Positions 9,917 to 20,598 are shown, counted from the stretch's first letter. The stretch: 64,000 nt of DNA from Agrobacterium tumefaciens (GCA_025559845.1 CP048469.1:1116001-1180000), one strand, 5' to 3'. A program made the numbers and translations. The notes: generated from the letters alone by a model not told the origin.

Positions 9917-10645
9917 TTAGTGATAACGCCGGATAAGGCCAACCAGCTTCCCTTGGATTTTAACCCGGTCAGGTCCGAAGATACGGGTTTCATAGGCCGG
10001 GTTTGCAGCCTCGAGCGCAATCGAAGCGCCCTTGCGGCGGAAGCGTTTCAGCGTTGCCTCTTCGTCATCCACCAGTGCCACAACGATGTCGCCCGGATTG
10101 GCCGTGCTGCCATCGCGAATGATGACGGTATCGCCATCAAAGATACCGGCCTCGATCATCGAGTCGCCCTTGACCTCCAGCGCGTAGTGTTCGCCAGAGC
10201 CCAGCATGTCCACAGGCACTGCCACGTCATGCGTGTTGTTCTGGATCGCCGAAATCGGCACACCGGCCGCGATACGGCCCATGACGGGAACATTGACCGC
10301 ACCGGCAAAATCATTGCTGGCGGGTTTCAGCGATGGGGCAGGGGCTGGCTCAGGCGCCTTCGGCTTGCCAAGGCTGCCTTCGATGACGCTTGGCGAGAAG
10401 CCGCGTTGCGGTTTCAGGCCGGGCGAATAGGCCTCGGGCAGCTTGATGACTTCAAGCGCGCGCGCCCTGTTCGGTAGCCGGCGAATAAAACCGCGTTCTT
10501 CAAGCGCGGTAATCAACCGGTGGATACCGGATTTGGAAGCAAGATCGAGTGCATCCTTCATTTCATCGAAGGACGGCGGCACGCCGGATTCTTTCATTCG
10601 CTCATGAATGAAGAGAAGCAATTCCTGTTGTTTGCGCGTCAGCAT
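9917..10645 (-). CDS. lexA: LexA, SOS repressor
   Basis: Represses the DNA-damage regulon and cleaves itself when RecA is activated. 242 aa. The N-terminal winged helix covers about residues 1-70 ([12 protein letters not shown], then [13 protein letters not shown]). An extended Ala/Pro linker around 90-115 is typical of alphaproteobacterial LexA. The S24 peptidase domain shows the Ala-Gly cleavage site in [10 protein letters not shown], the catalytic Ser in [10 protein letters not shown] and the catalytic Lys in EATLKRF. The open frame extends 28 codons upstream, but the ATG at 10645 begins the conserved fold. The upstream region carries SOS boxes, indicating autoregulation. Confidence 0.97.
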   Translation of the reverse strand: MLTRKQQELLLFIHERMKESGVPPSFDEMKDALDLASKSGIHRLITALEERGFIRRLPNRARALEVIKLPEAYSPGLKPQRGFSPSVIEGSLGKPKAPEPAPAPSLKPASNDFAGAVNVPVMGRIAAGVPISAIQNNTHDVAVPVDMLGSGEHYALEVKGDSMIEAGIFDGDTVIIRDGSTANPGDIVVALVDDEEATLKRFRRKGASIALEAANPAYETRIFGPDRVKIQGKLVGLIRRYH

Positions 10646-10698
10646 GAGGAAAACACCCTTGAGAATCGCATCGAAAAGTTGCGAAACAAATACAGAAC

Positions 10699-10729
10699 GA
10701 ACACTATATGTTCCATATGTGTTCTGCAA
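10699..10729 (-). promoter_or_regulatory. lexA promoter with overlapping SOS boxes
   Basis: On the plus strand GTTC-CATATGT-GTTC (10710-10724) matches the alphaproteobacterial direct-repeat SOS box GTTC-N7-GTTC. It is preceded, in phase, by GAAC-ACTATAT-GTTC (10699-10713), so the middle GTTC is shared. On the minus strand a possible -35 TTGCAG (10724-10729) and -10 TAGTGT (10701-10706), 17 bases apart, fall inside the boxes, so LexA binding would block its own promoter. Confidence 0.82.
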
Positions 10730-10861
10730 TCCCCTAAAATTTCGTGAAACTGCAATCGGTTATTTTGATGAGTGACGCGTTTTGTTCCAGTTGTGTGTTC
10801 CAGGCCCCCGAAACAGCGTTTCAGGCAGATTGATCCAGCTCCTAAAGCGCGTCACGCAATC

Positions 10862-11509
10862 TCACATCGGCCAGCGCACCAATGCTTCGCGGCCAGCTTC
10901 CGTCAAACCATAGACGCCCCGCTCAAGCCGTTCGAACCAGCCATAGACGTTCGATTGCAATATCTTGCCGGCATCGGGGGCGTTCAATTTCACGTCACGA
11001 AGCCGGAGCGGCCCTTCGGAGAGCGCTTTCGCACATCCCAGCGCCTGCTGGCGATAGGCTGTCATCTGCGGCATGCGTGTGCTGCCGCCAAGGACCGGAT
11101 CGCCCTTGCGTTTCTGGTGTTCGCGCATCAGCCGCGAGCGTCGTTTCGGGTTGGTGCGCGGCATCGGCGATACCGAACTGACGATGACACTGACATGACC
11201 GCCTTCGGAGACGGCAAGCATGCCAATTCCCAGCCGCCGGCAAAGATCGCGGTAACGCTTGTCGGTCTCGCGCCCTCGGCCACTGACAGACATTTTTGCC
11301 GCGATCCAGACTTCGTCGGATATTGCGGCACGATCGATCGCCTGAAGGATCAGCTCGAGATTGAAGGCGAGCTTCAGTTCGCACACCACCACCACAGGCG
11401 GATCATCGTCACTCATCCCGACAAGGTCGCAGCCGCCGATTTCGCCCTTTACCGTATAGCCGGCTTTTTCAAGGAAGGCTTTCACAGGGTGGTAAAGGGA
11501 GGTTTCCAT
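10862..11509 (-). CDS. DUF2161 family protein, PD-(D/E)xK nuclease-like
   Basis: 215-aa protein matching the DUF2161 family as I recall it, annotated in alphaproteobacteria as a putative phosphodiesterase with a PD-(D/E)xK fold. The core is visible at residues ~20-45: GGCDLVGM, then VVVVCELKLAF, giving the Asp...Glu-x-Lys catalytic pattern. The rest is basic, with a TNPKRRSRLMREHQKRKG stretch and a C-terminal winged-helix-like segment (YGWFERLERGVYGLTEAG). I chose the ATG at 11509 over a longer frame because it starts the conserved part. Substrate is unknown. It ends about 217 bases from the lexA start. Confidence 0.8.
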   Translation of the reverse strand: METSLYHPVKAFLEKAGYTVKGEIGGCDLVGMSDDDPPVVVVCELKLAFNLELILQAIDRAAISDEVWIAAKMSVSGRGRETDKRYRDLCRRLGIGMLAVSEGGHVSVIVSSVSPMPRTNPKRRSRLMREHQKRKGDPVLGGSTRMPQMTAYRQQALGCAKALSEGPLRLRDVKLNAPDAGKILQSNVYGWFERLERGVYGLTEAGREALVRWPM

Positions 11510-11575
11510 GCGGGCACTCGGAAAAAAGAATCGTCTGGCGACCATACAGCAAGACGATGCTGGATCACGACACCC

Positions 11576-11605
11576 CTTGAAAACCGAGGGGCGCCACCTC
11601 ATCTA
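11576..11605 (+). promoter_or_regulatory. Candidate heat-shock-like promoter
   Basis: CTTGAAA at 11576-11582, then 14 bases, then CCTCATCTA (11597-11605). This resembles the RpoH pattern CTTGAAA-N-CCCCATNT; read as a housekeeping promoter it is TTGAAA-N17-CATCTA. No CDS follows, but a strong terminator lies 70 bases downstream. Confidence 0.45.
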
Positions 11606-11610
11606 GGGAT

Positions 11611-11717
11611 CATCACCCGTTATCGATGGCTTGCAGCAGTGGTTTTCCGCGCGTAATGCTGTCCGGGTCTGCAAAGGGCGCTCTCCAGAAACGGATCGAG
11701 CGCCCTTTGTGTTTTTC
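11611..11717 (+). ncRNA. Candidate small RNA of about 105 nt
   Basis: Bounded by the promoter-like element ending at 11605 and a strong intrinsic terminator ending near 11717. No ribosome site or plausible CDS lies inside. I do not recognise a known RNA family (it is not SRP RNA, 6S or tmRNA by sequence). Treat it as a prediction from promoter and terminator only. Confidence 0.4.
11673..11717 (+). terminator. Strong intrinsic terminator with no upstream CDS on its strand
   Basis: AAAGGGCGCTC pairs perfectly with GAGCGCCCTTT (11-bp stem, 14-base loop) and is followed by TGTGTTTTT. The gene at 10862-11509 runs the other way, so this terminates something starting in the intergenic region. Confidence 0.75.
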
Positions 11718-12018
11718 GCAACGGGTCTCGATGGAAAAAGGCATCAGGATAAATCTCCGGGGATTGCCGCACCCCCGCAGGCTTCGAATGAAAACGCTTA
11801 CACCTTTTTTACGATCTTCTCAGCTTCCCACGTCTCTGGGTTGCCAAATGGCTGTGTCACGATATCTACGGCCCTGCTTTCGAGGGTCATGTGGACATGA
11901 CCGGATCGTCTTGTGGGACAGAAGGCTCTTTGCCGCTCAAAGCATCTTTCTGAAATCGTGATGGATCGCTGCCAGTGTCTCCGCGGGGAGATATGGCGCG
12001 TGAGCGGGAAAATTTCGC
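11718..12018. other. Intergenic stretch before the lipoprotein gene
   Basis: About 300 bases with no supported gene. Bases 11788-11812 (ATGAAAACGCTTACACC, then a T run) resemble the centre of the palindromic repeat upstream of lipA and may be a decayed copy. Confidence 0.4.
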
Positions 12019-12582
12019 ATGAAACGCATGAAATTCGCATTGATTCTGGGCCTGCTGGTGGCCACGGGATGCCAGACCGTGTCGCCCAATTCTCCGGAAG
12101 CTTTGAAGCGCGCCGAATATGACCGGCTGCTTTTGAATTCCACAGTCGCCAACTGCAAATTGATCGTGGAGCTCAATCAGAAGCGCAAGGCGCAGAACAA
12201 GGAGCCGACGCGGGATAACCAGTGCGCATATATCCTGAAGAACAACAATCTCAATGCCGGGCCGCACGCCGCCAACTTCATTCCCGACGTCGGTATCAAC
12301 GGTATCCCGATCCCGCTCGGCAGTCTGGTGCGCCTCGCCGTTGTTGCAGACAGAAACCAGCGCGAAAAGAAAGCACTTGAAGCAACGTTGCCCGCCTGGG
12401 TCTCCGCTCAGGGCGAAACCGCCACGCACGTCTATCGCATCCTGCTGACGCAGGGCTTCAAGCCGGATGAGGTGGACGGACTGAAGGGCAGCGGCAAGTT
12501 TGCCGATGCCGTGAGATCGGCCGCACCGTTTGTGCAGTTCGTCAAGGACAATCCTGACACGGTAAAAAGGGCGCAGGCTTAG
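12019..12582 (+). CDS. Putative lipoprotein, unknown function
   Basis: 187 aa. The first 18 residues form a short signal peptide (MKRMK, then a hydrophobic LILGLLV core) ending in ATGC, which resembles a lipobox with Cys18 as the lipidated residue. The mature part is soluble and polar, with a possible second Cys pair at NCKLI and NQCAY. I recognise no family. Start at ATG 12019; a second ATG three codons on is possible. Flanked by non-coding DNA on both sides, with a 13-bp hairpin 58 bases past the stop, so probably monocistronic. Confidence 0.75.
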   Translation: MKRMKFALILGLLVATGCQTVSPNSPEALKRAEYDRLLLNSTVANCKLIVELNQKRKAQNKEPTRDNQCAYILKNNNLNAGPHAANFIPDVGINGIPIPLGSLVRLAVVADRNQREKKALEATLPAWVSAQGETATHVYRILLTQGFKPDEVDGLKGSGKFADAVRSAAPFVQFVKDNPDTVKRAQA

Positions 12583-12639
12583 TTCGCCCTTCGTTGTTTG
12601 ACGGGTGAAGATGTCCATCAGGTCATCTCCACCCGCTAC

Positions 12640-12672
12640 CCGCCTGACATGCGGTTTTGGCATGTCAGGCGG
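12640..12672. terminator. Hairpin with 13-bp perfect stem
   Basis: CCGCCTGACATGC and GCATGTCAGGCGG around a seven-base loop. The following TCTTGCTG is only weakly T-rich. Probably ends the lipoprotein transcript; it could also be a palindromic repeat unit. Confidence 0.5.
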
Positions 12673-12799
12673 TCTTGCTGCTCCCGGCCGCCGGTGCCGG
12701 TTACTGCCATGATTTGCCAGCATTGTTGCTGATGTGCTTTGGTATGGTTCGGCGTGCCGTCTGACACGGGCGCCGATCTTGCCGGAGAGGGAGCTTGTC

Positions 12800-13681
12800 A
12801 TGGCAAAGCCTGTTGATGTCGACCATCTTGTCCTGCCCGTCGGCAACATTGAAACCGCATCACGACGGCTTTCCAGTCTCGGTTTTACGCTGGCTCCGCT
12901 GGCGCTCCATCCCTTCGGCACGCAAAACGCCTGCATCTTTTTCGAAGACGGCACCTATCTGGAGCCTCTCGCCATTGCTGACCCGGATAAGTATCGGGCG
13001 TCGATAGAGGCGGGTGATGTCTTTACCGGTAGGGATCAGGCTTTTCGGAACGCACATGGCAGCGACGGCTTTTCTGCGCTGGTCGCCAAAACCGACGATG
13101 CTCTGGCCGATCATCAGCGCTTTGTCGAAACCGGTATTTCGGCTGGCGATGTTTTCGATTTTTCCCGGCCGGTGACGTTGCCGGATGGGTCGCAAAGCGA
13201 AGCGTCTTTCCGGCTGGCTTTTGCGGCGGAGGGCACCGCGTCCGATTTCTTTTTCTTCGCCTGCCAGCGGGTCAAGGCCCTGCCGGGGGATCGCTCCGCG
13301 CTTGTACGCCATGACAATGGTGTCATCGGTCTCGGCGAAATCCAACTGGTGTCGGATGATCCTTCTGCCGCCGCACCGCTTGTCGAGGCCGTCTTTCAGG
13401 TTGATCGCAAGGTGTCGCCGGATGGTGATGTTCTGTTCGAGGCCGGCAACGTCGATATATATGTTGCCTCGGACCTGATGTCGCCATCGGCATCTGGTGC
13501 GGACGAAACTGGTGAAAAGAACGGGCTGCGCGGCGCAACCATCGTTTTTTCTACGGCAGATATCGCCGTGACAGAAGCGGTGCTTGCTGCTAATGGCGTT
13601 CCCCATATGAGAGAGGGTGCCCGTCTGATGGTACCCGCAGCACCCGGTCAGGGCGTCGCATTCGCCTTCGAGGAAAAATGA
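12800..13681 (+). CDS. VOC (glyoxalase/dioxygenase superfamily) protein
   Basis: 293-aa cytosolic protein with two vicinal-oxygen-chelate-like halves. It starts [15 protein letters not shown], the classic first beta strand with a metal-type His. [13 protein letters not shown] and the second-half [11 protein letters not shown] are typical of the glyoxalase_3 type. An open frame extends 22 codons upstream, but the ATG at 12800 follows GGAGAGGGAG and begins the fold. The stop overlaps the kdsA start (ATGA), implying one transcript and coupled translation. Enzymatic activity is unknown. Confidence 0.85.
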   Translation: MAKPVDVDHLVLPVGNIETASRRLSSLGFTLAPLALHPFGTQNACIFFEDGTYLEPLAIADPDKYRASIEAGDVFTGRDQAFRNAHGSDGFSALVAKTDDALADHQRFVETGISAGDVFDFSRPVTLPDGSQSEASFRLAFAAEGTASDFFFFACQRVKALPGDRSALVRHDNGVIGLGEIQLVSDDPSAAAPLVEAVFQVDRKVSPDGDVLFEAGNVDIYVASDLMSPSASGADETGEKNGLRGATIVFSTADIAVTEAVLAANGVPHMREGARLMVPAAPGQGVAFAFEEK

Positions 13682-14526
13682 TGAGCGTTACCAACAATCT
13701 CAAAGTCACCGCCGGAGACGGCGCCACCAAGGTGTCCTTCTGCAACACCGAGCGCTTCTCGCTGATTGCCGGTCCCTGCCAGATGGAAAGCCGCGATCAT
13801 GCCTTCATGATTGCAGGCGTTCTGAAGGAACTGTGCGACAAGCTTGGTATTGGCCTCGTCTATAAATCTTCCTTCGACAAGGCAAACCGCACCTCGCTTT
13901 CGGGCAAGCGCGGCATCGGTCTGGATACGGCCATGGAGGTTTTTGCCGATCTGAAGAAGGAATTCGGTTTCCCGGTTCTGTCGGATATCCATACCGAAGA
14001 ACAATGCGCCGAAGTGGCGAAGGTTGTCGATATTCTGCAGATTCCGGCCTTCCTCAGCCGTCAGACAGACCTTCTGATCGCTGCGGCAAAGACCGGTCGC
14101 GTCATCAACGTCAAGAAGGGCCAGTTTCTGGCGCCCTGGGACATGAAGAACGTTCTCGCCAAGCTGAACGACAGCGGCAATCCGAACGTGCTTCTGTGCG
14201 AGCGCGGCGCCTCCTTCGGCTACAACACGCTGGTATCGGACATGCGTTCGCTGCCGATCATGGCGTCGCTGGGCGCGCCAGTGGTGTTTGATGCCACGCA
14301 CTCGGTTCAGCAGCCGGGCGGGCAGGGCGGTTCTTCCGGCGGCCAGCGTGAATTCGTCGAGACGCTGGCGCGTGCGGCCGTTGCCGTTGGCGTCGCCGGT
14401 CTCTTCATCGAAACCCATGAAGACCCCGACAATGCGCCTTCCGATGGCCCGAACATGGTTCATCTGAAGGACATGCCGAAGCTTCTCGAAAAGCTTCTGG
14501 CTTTCGATTCCATCGCGAAAGCCTGA
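13678..14526 (+). CDS. kdsA: KdsA, 3-deoxy-8-phosphooctulonate synthase
   Basis: Condenses arabinose-5-phosphate with phosphoenolpyruvate to Kdo-8-phosphate, precursor of the LPS inner core sugar Kdo. 282 aa TIM barrel. Motifs: [12 protein letters not shown] near residue 30, [34 protein letters not shown], and [11 protein letters not shown] near the C-terminus. Two tandem ATG codons (13678, 13681) are possible; the first overlaps the VOC stop. Upstream of eno, as in many rhizobia. Confidence 0.96.
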   Translation: MMSVTNNLKVTAGDGATKVSFCNTERFSLIAGPCQMESRDHAFMIAGVLKELCDKLGIGLVYKSSFDKANRTSLSGKRGIGLDTAMEVFADLKKEFGFPVLSDIHTEEQCAEVAKVVDILQIPAFLSRQTDLLIAAAKTGRVINVKKGQFLAPWDMKNVLAKLNDSGNPNVLLCERGASFGYNTLVSDMRSLPIMASLGAPVVFDATHSVQQPGGQGGSSGGQREFVETLARAAVAVGVAGLFIETHEDPDNAPSDGPNMVHLKDMPKLLEKLLAFDSIAKA

Positions 14527-14599
14527 TGAAATCCTGCGATTTGCCGCATGTGATTTTTATGAGAAAGCAGTGCGCTGATTTGGCGCACCGTCATTGTAA

Positions 14600-15937
<1,338 letters not shown>

Positions 15938-15958
15938 TTCGCGTTCGATTTGTTCAAG

Positions 15959-15991
15959 AACAGCCCGCCCTCCGGCGGGCTGTTTTGTTTT
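15959..15991 (+). terminator. Intrinsic terminator of eno
   Basis: AACAGCCCGCC pairs with GGCGGGCTGTT (11-bp perfect stem, four-base loop) and is followed by TTGTTTT. 22 bases past the stop. Confidence 0.92.
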
Positions 15992-16237
15992 GGGGCAGTG
16001 GCATCCGCTTCGCTCCTTTTCGGAAGGTGTCCGCTTCCCGCTCGTCAACCCGGAATCGATCCGGTGTCGGCGCGATCAAGCTCCAGATCGCCTGAGATTC
16101 GTCGGCCGATCTTTCCTGCCGCCCGCCGCGATCTTTTTTTGTGCTTTGCAACCGGTGAATTTTTAAGGTCAACGGATAGTTAAACAATCCGCCGTAGTCT
16201 CAGACTCACGTTACGAGTTTGAAGGCATCTATCCGGC

Positions 16238-16555
16238 ATGTGGACAAGACATCATAAAAAGAGACGATTCGGCCGCCTCGTTGTTCCGGCAATCACCATC
16301 GCTTTTCTTTCCTATTTCGGATATCATTCCATCCACGGCGACTTCGGCCTTCAGGCAACGGAACGCCTTGAACGCCAGCGTTTGGCCCGCACAACCGAGC
16401 TTGCAAAGCTGACGGAAGCGCGGGTTGCACTGGAGCGGCAGGTCGAATTGCTGAGCGACGGTTCGCTGGAGCGCGACATGATCGATGAGATTTCCCGGTA
16501 TCAGCTCAATATGTCCCGTTCGGACGAAATCGTCATCATGAACGGATATTTCTGA
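16238..16555 (+). CDS. ftsB: FtsB/DivIC-type septum formation initiator
   Basis: 105-aa bitopic inner-membrane protein of the cell-division complex. A basic cytoplasmic start (HHKKRRFGR) precedes one membrane helix (about 14-30). A Leu/Glu/Arg-rich coiled coil follows (about 40-78, LERQRLARTTELAKL then LERQVELL), with a short C-terminal region ending DEIVIMNGYF. Gene order eno-ftsB-pdhA is common in alphaproteobacteria and supports the call. The ribosome site is weak. Confidence 0.88.
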   Translation: MWTRHHKKRRFGRLVVPAITIAFLSYFGYHSIHGDFGLQATERLERQRLARTTELAKLTEARVALERQVELLSDGSLERDMIDEISRYQLNMSRSDEIVIMNGYF

Positions 16556-16586
16556 TTAACCGAAATCAGGTTAATTAAGCTTTTTT
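16556..16586 (+). terminator. Short hairpin with T run after ftsB
   Basis: TTAACC...GGTTAA (6 bp), then TTAAGC and six T. A competing CTGATT...AATCAG pairing overlaps it. A weak but plausible terminator between ftsB and pdhA. Confidence 0.5.
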
Positions 16587-16708
16587 GATTTGTTCACAGC
16601 TATTTAGCGTGAATACGTGCCATGCGTTTAAAGCATTGCTGCGTGGCGTTTTCTTGCATATGGTACGGCCCAATCTACCCATTCTAATGGCAACTCAGGG
16701 AGGGATGA

Positions 16709-17752
16709 ATGGCGCCGCGAAAATCCGCGTCCGTATCCGGCCGAAAGACCACGGCGAAAGCCGCCACCGAATTTACCGGCAAGAACAGCCCGGACTTCTC
16801 GAAGGATGAAGAGCTTCACGCATATCGCGAAATGCTCCTGATCCGTCGTTTTGAAGAAAAGGCCGGCCAGCTTTATGGCATGGGCTTTATCGGCGGTTTC
16901 TGTCACCTTTACATCGGTCAGGAAGCTGTCGTTGTCGGCATGCAGATGTCGCAGAAGGAAGGCGATCAGGTCATTACCGCGTATCGCGACCATGGCCACA
17001 TGCTGGCTTGCGGCATGAGCGCCCGTGGCGTCATGGCCGAGTTGACCGGCCGCAAGGGCGGTCTGTCCAAGGGCAAGGGCGGCTCCATGCACATGTTCTC
17101 GAAAGAGAAGCATTTCTATGGTGGCCACGGTATCGTCGGTGCGCAGGTTTCGCTCGGCACCGGTCTCGCATTCGCCAACAAGTATCGCGGCAACGACAAT
17201 GTGTCGGTGACCTACTTCGGCGACGGCGCTGCAAACCAGGGCCAGGTCTACGAGAGCTTCAACATGGCTGCTCTGTGGAAACTGCCGATCATCTATATCG
17301 TCGAAAACAACCGTTACGCCATGGGCACCTCCACGGCCCGCGCAACCGCACAGTCGAACTACTCGCTGCGCGGCCAGTCCTTCGGCATTCCTGGTATCCA
17401 GGTTGACGGCATGGACGTTCGCGCCGTCAAGGCTGCGGCCGACCAGGCACTGGAACATTGCCGTTCCGGCAAGGGTCCGATCATTCTTGAAATGCTGACC
17501 TACCGTTACCGCGGTCACTCCATGTCTGACCCGGCAAAGTACCGTTCCAAGGACGAAGTGCAGAAGATGCGCTCCGAACACGACCCAATCGAGCAGGTGA
17601 AGGCACGCCTTCTGGAGCAGGGCTGGGCAAGCGAAGAGGAACTCAAGGCAATCGACAAGGATGTCCGTGACATCGTTGCCGACAGCGCCGACTTCGCCCA
17701 GAACGATCCAGAGCCGGATGCGTCCGAGCTTTACACCGACATTCTGCTCTGA
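16709..17752 (+). CDS. pdhA: Pyruvate dehydrogenase E1 component, alpha subunit
   Basis: Thiamine-diphosphate-dependent decarboxylation of pyruvate, first step of the PDH complex, acting with PdhB. 347 aa; the first ~30 residues are a basic, Ala-rich extension. The TPP motif [13 protein letters not shown]... to [11 protein letters not shown] is clear, as is [15 protein letters not shown], the regulatory-loop region. The ATG at 16709 follows AGGGAGGGA. First gene of pdhA-pdhB-pdhC; the next gene starts 17 bases after its stop. Confidence 0.97.
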   Translation: MAPRKSASVSGRKTTAKAATEFTGKNSPDFSKDEELHAYREMLLIRRFEEKAGQLYGMGFIGGFCHLYIGQEAVVVGMQMSQKEGDQVITAYRDHGHMLACGMSARGVMAELTGRKGGLSKGKGGSMHMFSKEKHFYGGHGIVGAQVSLGTGLAFANKYRGNDNVSVTYFGDGAANQGQVYESFNMAALWKLPIIYIVENNRYAMGTSTARATAQSNYSLRGQSFGIPGIQVDGMDVRAVKAAADQALEHCRSGKGPIILEMLTYRYRGHSMSDPAKYRSKDEVQKMRSEHDPIEQVKARLLEQGWASEEELKAIDKDVRDIVADSADFAQNDPEPDASELYTDILL

Positions 17753-17769
17753 TCGGGAAAGGGAAAACA

Positions 17770-19158
17770 ATGCCAGTAGAAATTCTTATGCCCGCCCTTT
17801 CCCCGACCATGGAGGAAGGCACGCTTTCCAAGTGGCTTAAAAAGGAAGGCGACAAGGTAACGTCCGGCGACGTGATTGCCGAGATCGAAACCGACAAGGC
17901 GACCATGGAAGTGGAAGCTGTTGATGAAGGCGTTATCGGCAAGCTGCTCATCGATGCAGGCACCGAAGGCGTCAAGGTCAACACCGCAATTGCAATCCTG
18001 ATTCAGGAAGGCGAAAGCGCCGACGATATTTCGGCTCCTGCCAAGAAGGAAGAGCCGAAGGCTGAAGCGCCTGCTGCCGCTGATTCCGAGCCGGCCGCCG
18101 CTACCGAAGCCGCCAAGGTTCCGGCTGCACCGAAGATCGAAGTCGCTGCCGATCCGGATATTCCGGCAGGCACCGAATTCGTGACGCAGACGGTGCGTGA
18201 AGCACTGCGCGACGCGATGGCCGAAGAAATGCGTTCGGACGAAAAAGTCTTCGTCATGGGCGAAGAAGTTGCCGAATATCAGGGCGCCTACAAGGTTACC
18301 CAGGGTCTTCTGCAGGAATTCGGCGCAGCCCGCGTGATCGACACGCCAATCACCGAACACGGCTTTGCCGGTATCGGCGTCGGCGCTGCAATGACGGGCC
18401 TCAAGCCTATCGTCGAATTCATGACCTTCAACTTCGCGATGCAGGCGATCGACCAGATCGTCAACTCTGCTGCCAAGACACTTTATATGTCTGGCGGTCA
18501 GATGGGCGCACCGATGGTCTTCCGTGGCCCTTCGGGCGCGGCGGCACGCGTCGCAGCTCAGCACTCGCAGTGCTATGCCGCCTGGTACAGCCATATTCCG
18601 GGCCTCAAGGTCGTCATGCCGTATACGGCTGCTGACGCCAAGGGTCTTCTGAAGGCTGCTATCCGCGATCCGAACCCGGTCATCTTCCTTGAGAACGAAA
18701 TTCTCTACGGCCAGCAGTTCGAAGTTCCGAAGCTCGATGATTTCGTCCTGCCGATCGGCAAGGCACGCATTCACCGCAAGGGCAAGGACGCGACGATCGT
18801 TTCCTTCGGCATCGGCATGACCTACGCGATCAAGGCTGTTGCAGAACTCGAAAAGCTCGGCATCGACGCCGAACTGATCGACCTGCGCACCATCCGTCCG
18901 ATGGACCTGCCCACGGTTATCGAATCGGTCAAGAAGACCGGTCGTCTGGTCACCGTTGAGGAAGGTTTCCCGCAGTCATCGGTCGGTGACTTCATCTCCA
19001 ACCAGGTCCAGCGCGCTGCATTCGACTACCTCGACGCGCCGATCCTGACGGTTGCCGGCAAGGATGTTCCGATGCCTTACGCGGCAAATCTCGAGAAGCT
19101 GGCTCTGCCGAACGTCGATGAAGTCGTTCAGGCCGTCAAAACCGTCTGCTACAAGTAA
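17770..19158 (+). CDS. pdhB: Pyruvate dehydrogenase E1 beta subunit with N-terminal lipoyl domain
   Basis: 462 aa, longer than classical E1 beta because of an N-terminal lipoyl domain (about 1-78, with lipoyl-Lys in [10 protein letters not shown]). An Ala/Pro/Glu-rich linker (80-135) joins it to the transketolase-like E1 beta part (137-462; [37 protein letters not shown]). The domain fusion is a known alphaproteobacterial feature. The lipoyl domain is nearly the same as that of PdhC, with 35 identical consecutive bases (17884-17918 and 19287-19321). It needs LipA-made lipoate. Confidence 0.97.
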   Translation: MPVEILMPALSPTMEEGTLSKWLKKEGDKVTSGDVIAEIETDKATMEVEAVDEGVIGKLLIDAGTEGVKVNTAIAILIQEGESADDISAPAKKEEPKAEAPAAADSEPAAATEAAKVPAAPKIEVAADPDIPAGTEFVTQTVREALRDAMAEEMRSDEKVFVMGEEVAEYQGAYKVTQGLLQEFGAARVIDTPITEHGFAGIGVGAAMTGLKPIVEFMTFNFAMQAIDQIVNSAAKTLYMSGGQMGAPMVFRGPSGAAARVAAQHSQCYAAWYSHIPGLKVVMPYTAADAKGLLKAAIRDPNPVIFLENEILYGQQFEVPKLDDFVLPIGKARIHRKGKDATIVSFGIGMTYAIKAVAELEKLGIDAELIDLRTIRPMDLPTVIESVKKTGRLVTVEEGFPQSSVGDFISNQVQRAAFDYLDAPILTVAGKDVPMPYAANLEKLALPNVDEVVQAVKTVCYK

Positions 19159-19172
19159 GGGGAGGCGTTTCG

Positions 19173-20534
19173 ATGCCTATCAACATTACCATGCCTGCCC
19201 TTTCCCCAACCATGGAAGAGGGCAACCTCGCCAAGTGGCTGGTGAAGGAAGGTGACAAGGTTGCACCGGGCGACGTGATCGCGGAAATCGAAACCGACAA
19301 GGCGACCATGGAAGTGGAAGCCGTTGACGAAGGTACGGTTGCAAAGCTCGTCGTTCCCGCCGGTACGGATGGGGTCAAGGTCAACGCCCTGATCGCAATC
19401 CTGGCTGGTGAAGGCGAAGACGTGGCTGCGGCTGCAAAGGGCGGCGATGCCGCCCCTGCAAAGGCGGAAGCACCCAAGCAGGAAGCCCCGAAGGCGGAAG
19501 CTGCCAAGGCCGAGCCTGCGCCTGCCAAGGCTGAAACGCCGGTTGCCGATCAGGCTGCCGCGCCGTCCACGCCGGCACCGGTTGCCAAGTCCGGCGAGCG
19601 CATCTTCGCCTCGCCGCTGGCACGCCGCCTGGCCAAGGAAGCTGGCCTCGATCTCGGCAATGTCACCGGTTCGGGACCACATGGCCGCGTCATCAAGACC
19701 GACGTTGAAAAGGCTGTTGCCTCTGGTGGTGCAAAGGCTGCTCCGGCTGCTGCTGCAGCATCGGCTGGCGCTCCGGCTCCGGCACTTGCCAAGGGTCAGT
19801 CGGACGAGGCCGTCCTCAAGCTGTTCGAGGAAGGTTCTTACGAACTCGTTCCGCACGACGGCATGCGCAAGGTCATTGCCAAGCGCCTGGTCGAGTCCAA
19901 GCAGACCGTTCCGCACTTCTACGTCTCCGTCGATTGCGAACTGGATACGCTCCTTGCCCTGCGCGCCCAGCTCAATGCTGCCGCACCGGAAAAGGACGGC
20001 AAGCCGGTCTACAAGCTGTCGGTCAACGACATGGTCATCAAGGCGCTGGCTCTGGCGCTGCGTGATGTTCCGGACGCCAACGTCTCCTGGACGGAAAGCG
20101 CCATGGTCAAGCACAAGCATTCGGATGTCGGCGTTGCCGTTTCCATTCCGGGTGGCCTGATCACGCCGATCATCCGCAAGGCCGAGCAGAAGTCGCTGTC
20201 CACCATCTCCAACGAGATGAAGGACTACGGCAAGCGCGCCAAGGAACGCAAGCTGAAGCCTGAAGAGTACCAGGGTGGCACCACCGCCGTGTCCAACATG
20301 GGCATGATGGGCGTGAAGAGCTTCTCCGCTGTCATCAACCCGCCGCACGCCACCATTCTGGCCGTCGGCGCGGGCGAGCAGCGGGCAGTTGTGAAGAACG
20401 GCGAGATCAAGATCGCCAACGTCATGACGGTCACGCTCTCCACCGACCACCGTTGCGTCGATGGCGCGCTGGGAGCCGAGCTGATCGGCGCCTTCAAGCG
20501 TTACATCGAAAACCCGATGGGCATGCTGGTCTGA
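19173..20534 (+). CDS. pdhC: Dihydrolipoamide acetyltransferase, PDH E2 component
   Basis: Core of the PDH complex; passes the acetyl group from lipoyl-Lys to CoA. 453 aa. One lipoyl domain (1-78), an Ala/Pro/Lys flexible linker (80-140), the peripheral subunit-binding domain (about 142-178, FASPLARRLAKEAG and GSGPHGRV), a second linker, then the acyltransferase domain (220-453). The catalytic DHRCVDGALGA lies near the C-terminus. It starts 14 bases after pdhB, with GGGGAGG upstream. Confidence 0.97.
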   Translation: MPINITMPALSPTMEEGNLAKWLVKEGDKVAPGDVIAEIETDKATMEVEAVDEGTVAKLVVPAGTDGVKVNALIAILAGEGEDVAAAAKGGDAAPAKAEAPKQEAPKAEAAKAEPAPAKAETPVADQAAAPSTPAPVAKSGERIFASPLARRLAKEAGLDLGNVTGSGPHGRVIKTDVEKAVASGGAKAAPAAAAASAGAPAPALAKGQSDEAVLKLFEEGSYELVPHDGMRKVIAKRLVESKQTVPHFYVSVDCELDTLLALRAQLNAAAPEKDGKPVYKLSVNDMVIKALALALRDVPDANVSWTESAMVKHKHSDVGVAVSIPGGLITPIIRKAEQKSLSTISNEMKDYGKRAKERKLKPEEYQGGTTAVSNMGMMGVKSFSAVINPPHATILAVGAGEQRAVVKNGEIKIANVMTVTLSTDHRCVDGALGAELIGAFKRYIENPMGMLV

Positions 20535-20545
20535 TAAAAACGGTC

Positions 20546-20575
20546 GAGCCGAAAGCTGTCACCAGCCTTCGGCTC
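20546..20575 (+). terminator. Weak hairpin between pdhC and the SGNH hydrolase gene
   Basis: GAGCCGAA...TTCGGCTC, a perfect 8-bp outer stem with a smaller AGCTG/CAGC pairing inside, followed by TTCCCG. A poor T tract suggests attenuation or mRNA protection rather than full termination. Confidence 0.45.
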
Positions 20576-20598
20576 TTCCCGTTCGGGAGACGGATGTG

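Noticed and set aside
10784..10803. Second possible SOS box upstream of lexA (GTTCCAG repeated)
   Set aside because: The two GTTC copies are spaced by nine bases, not seven, so it does not fit the alphaproteobacterial box.
11798..12176. Overlapping minus-strand frames upstream of the lipoprotein gene
   Set aside because: Fragments in different frames with protein-like bits, but none has a start with a ribosome site and stops separate them; could be chance.
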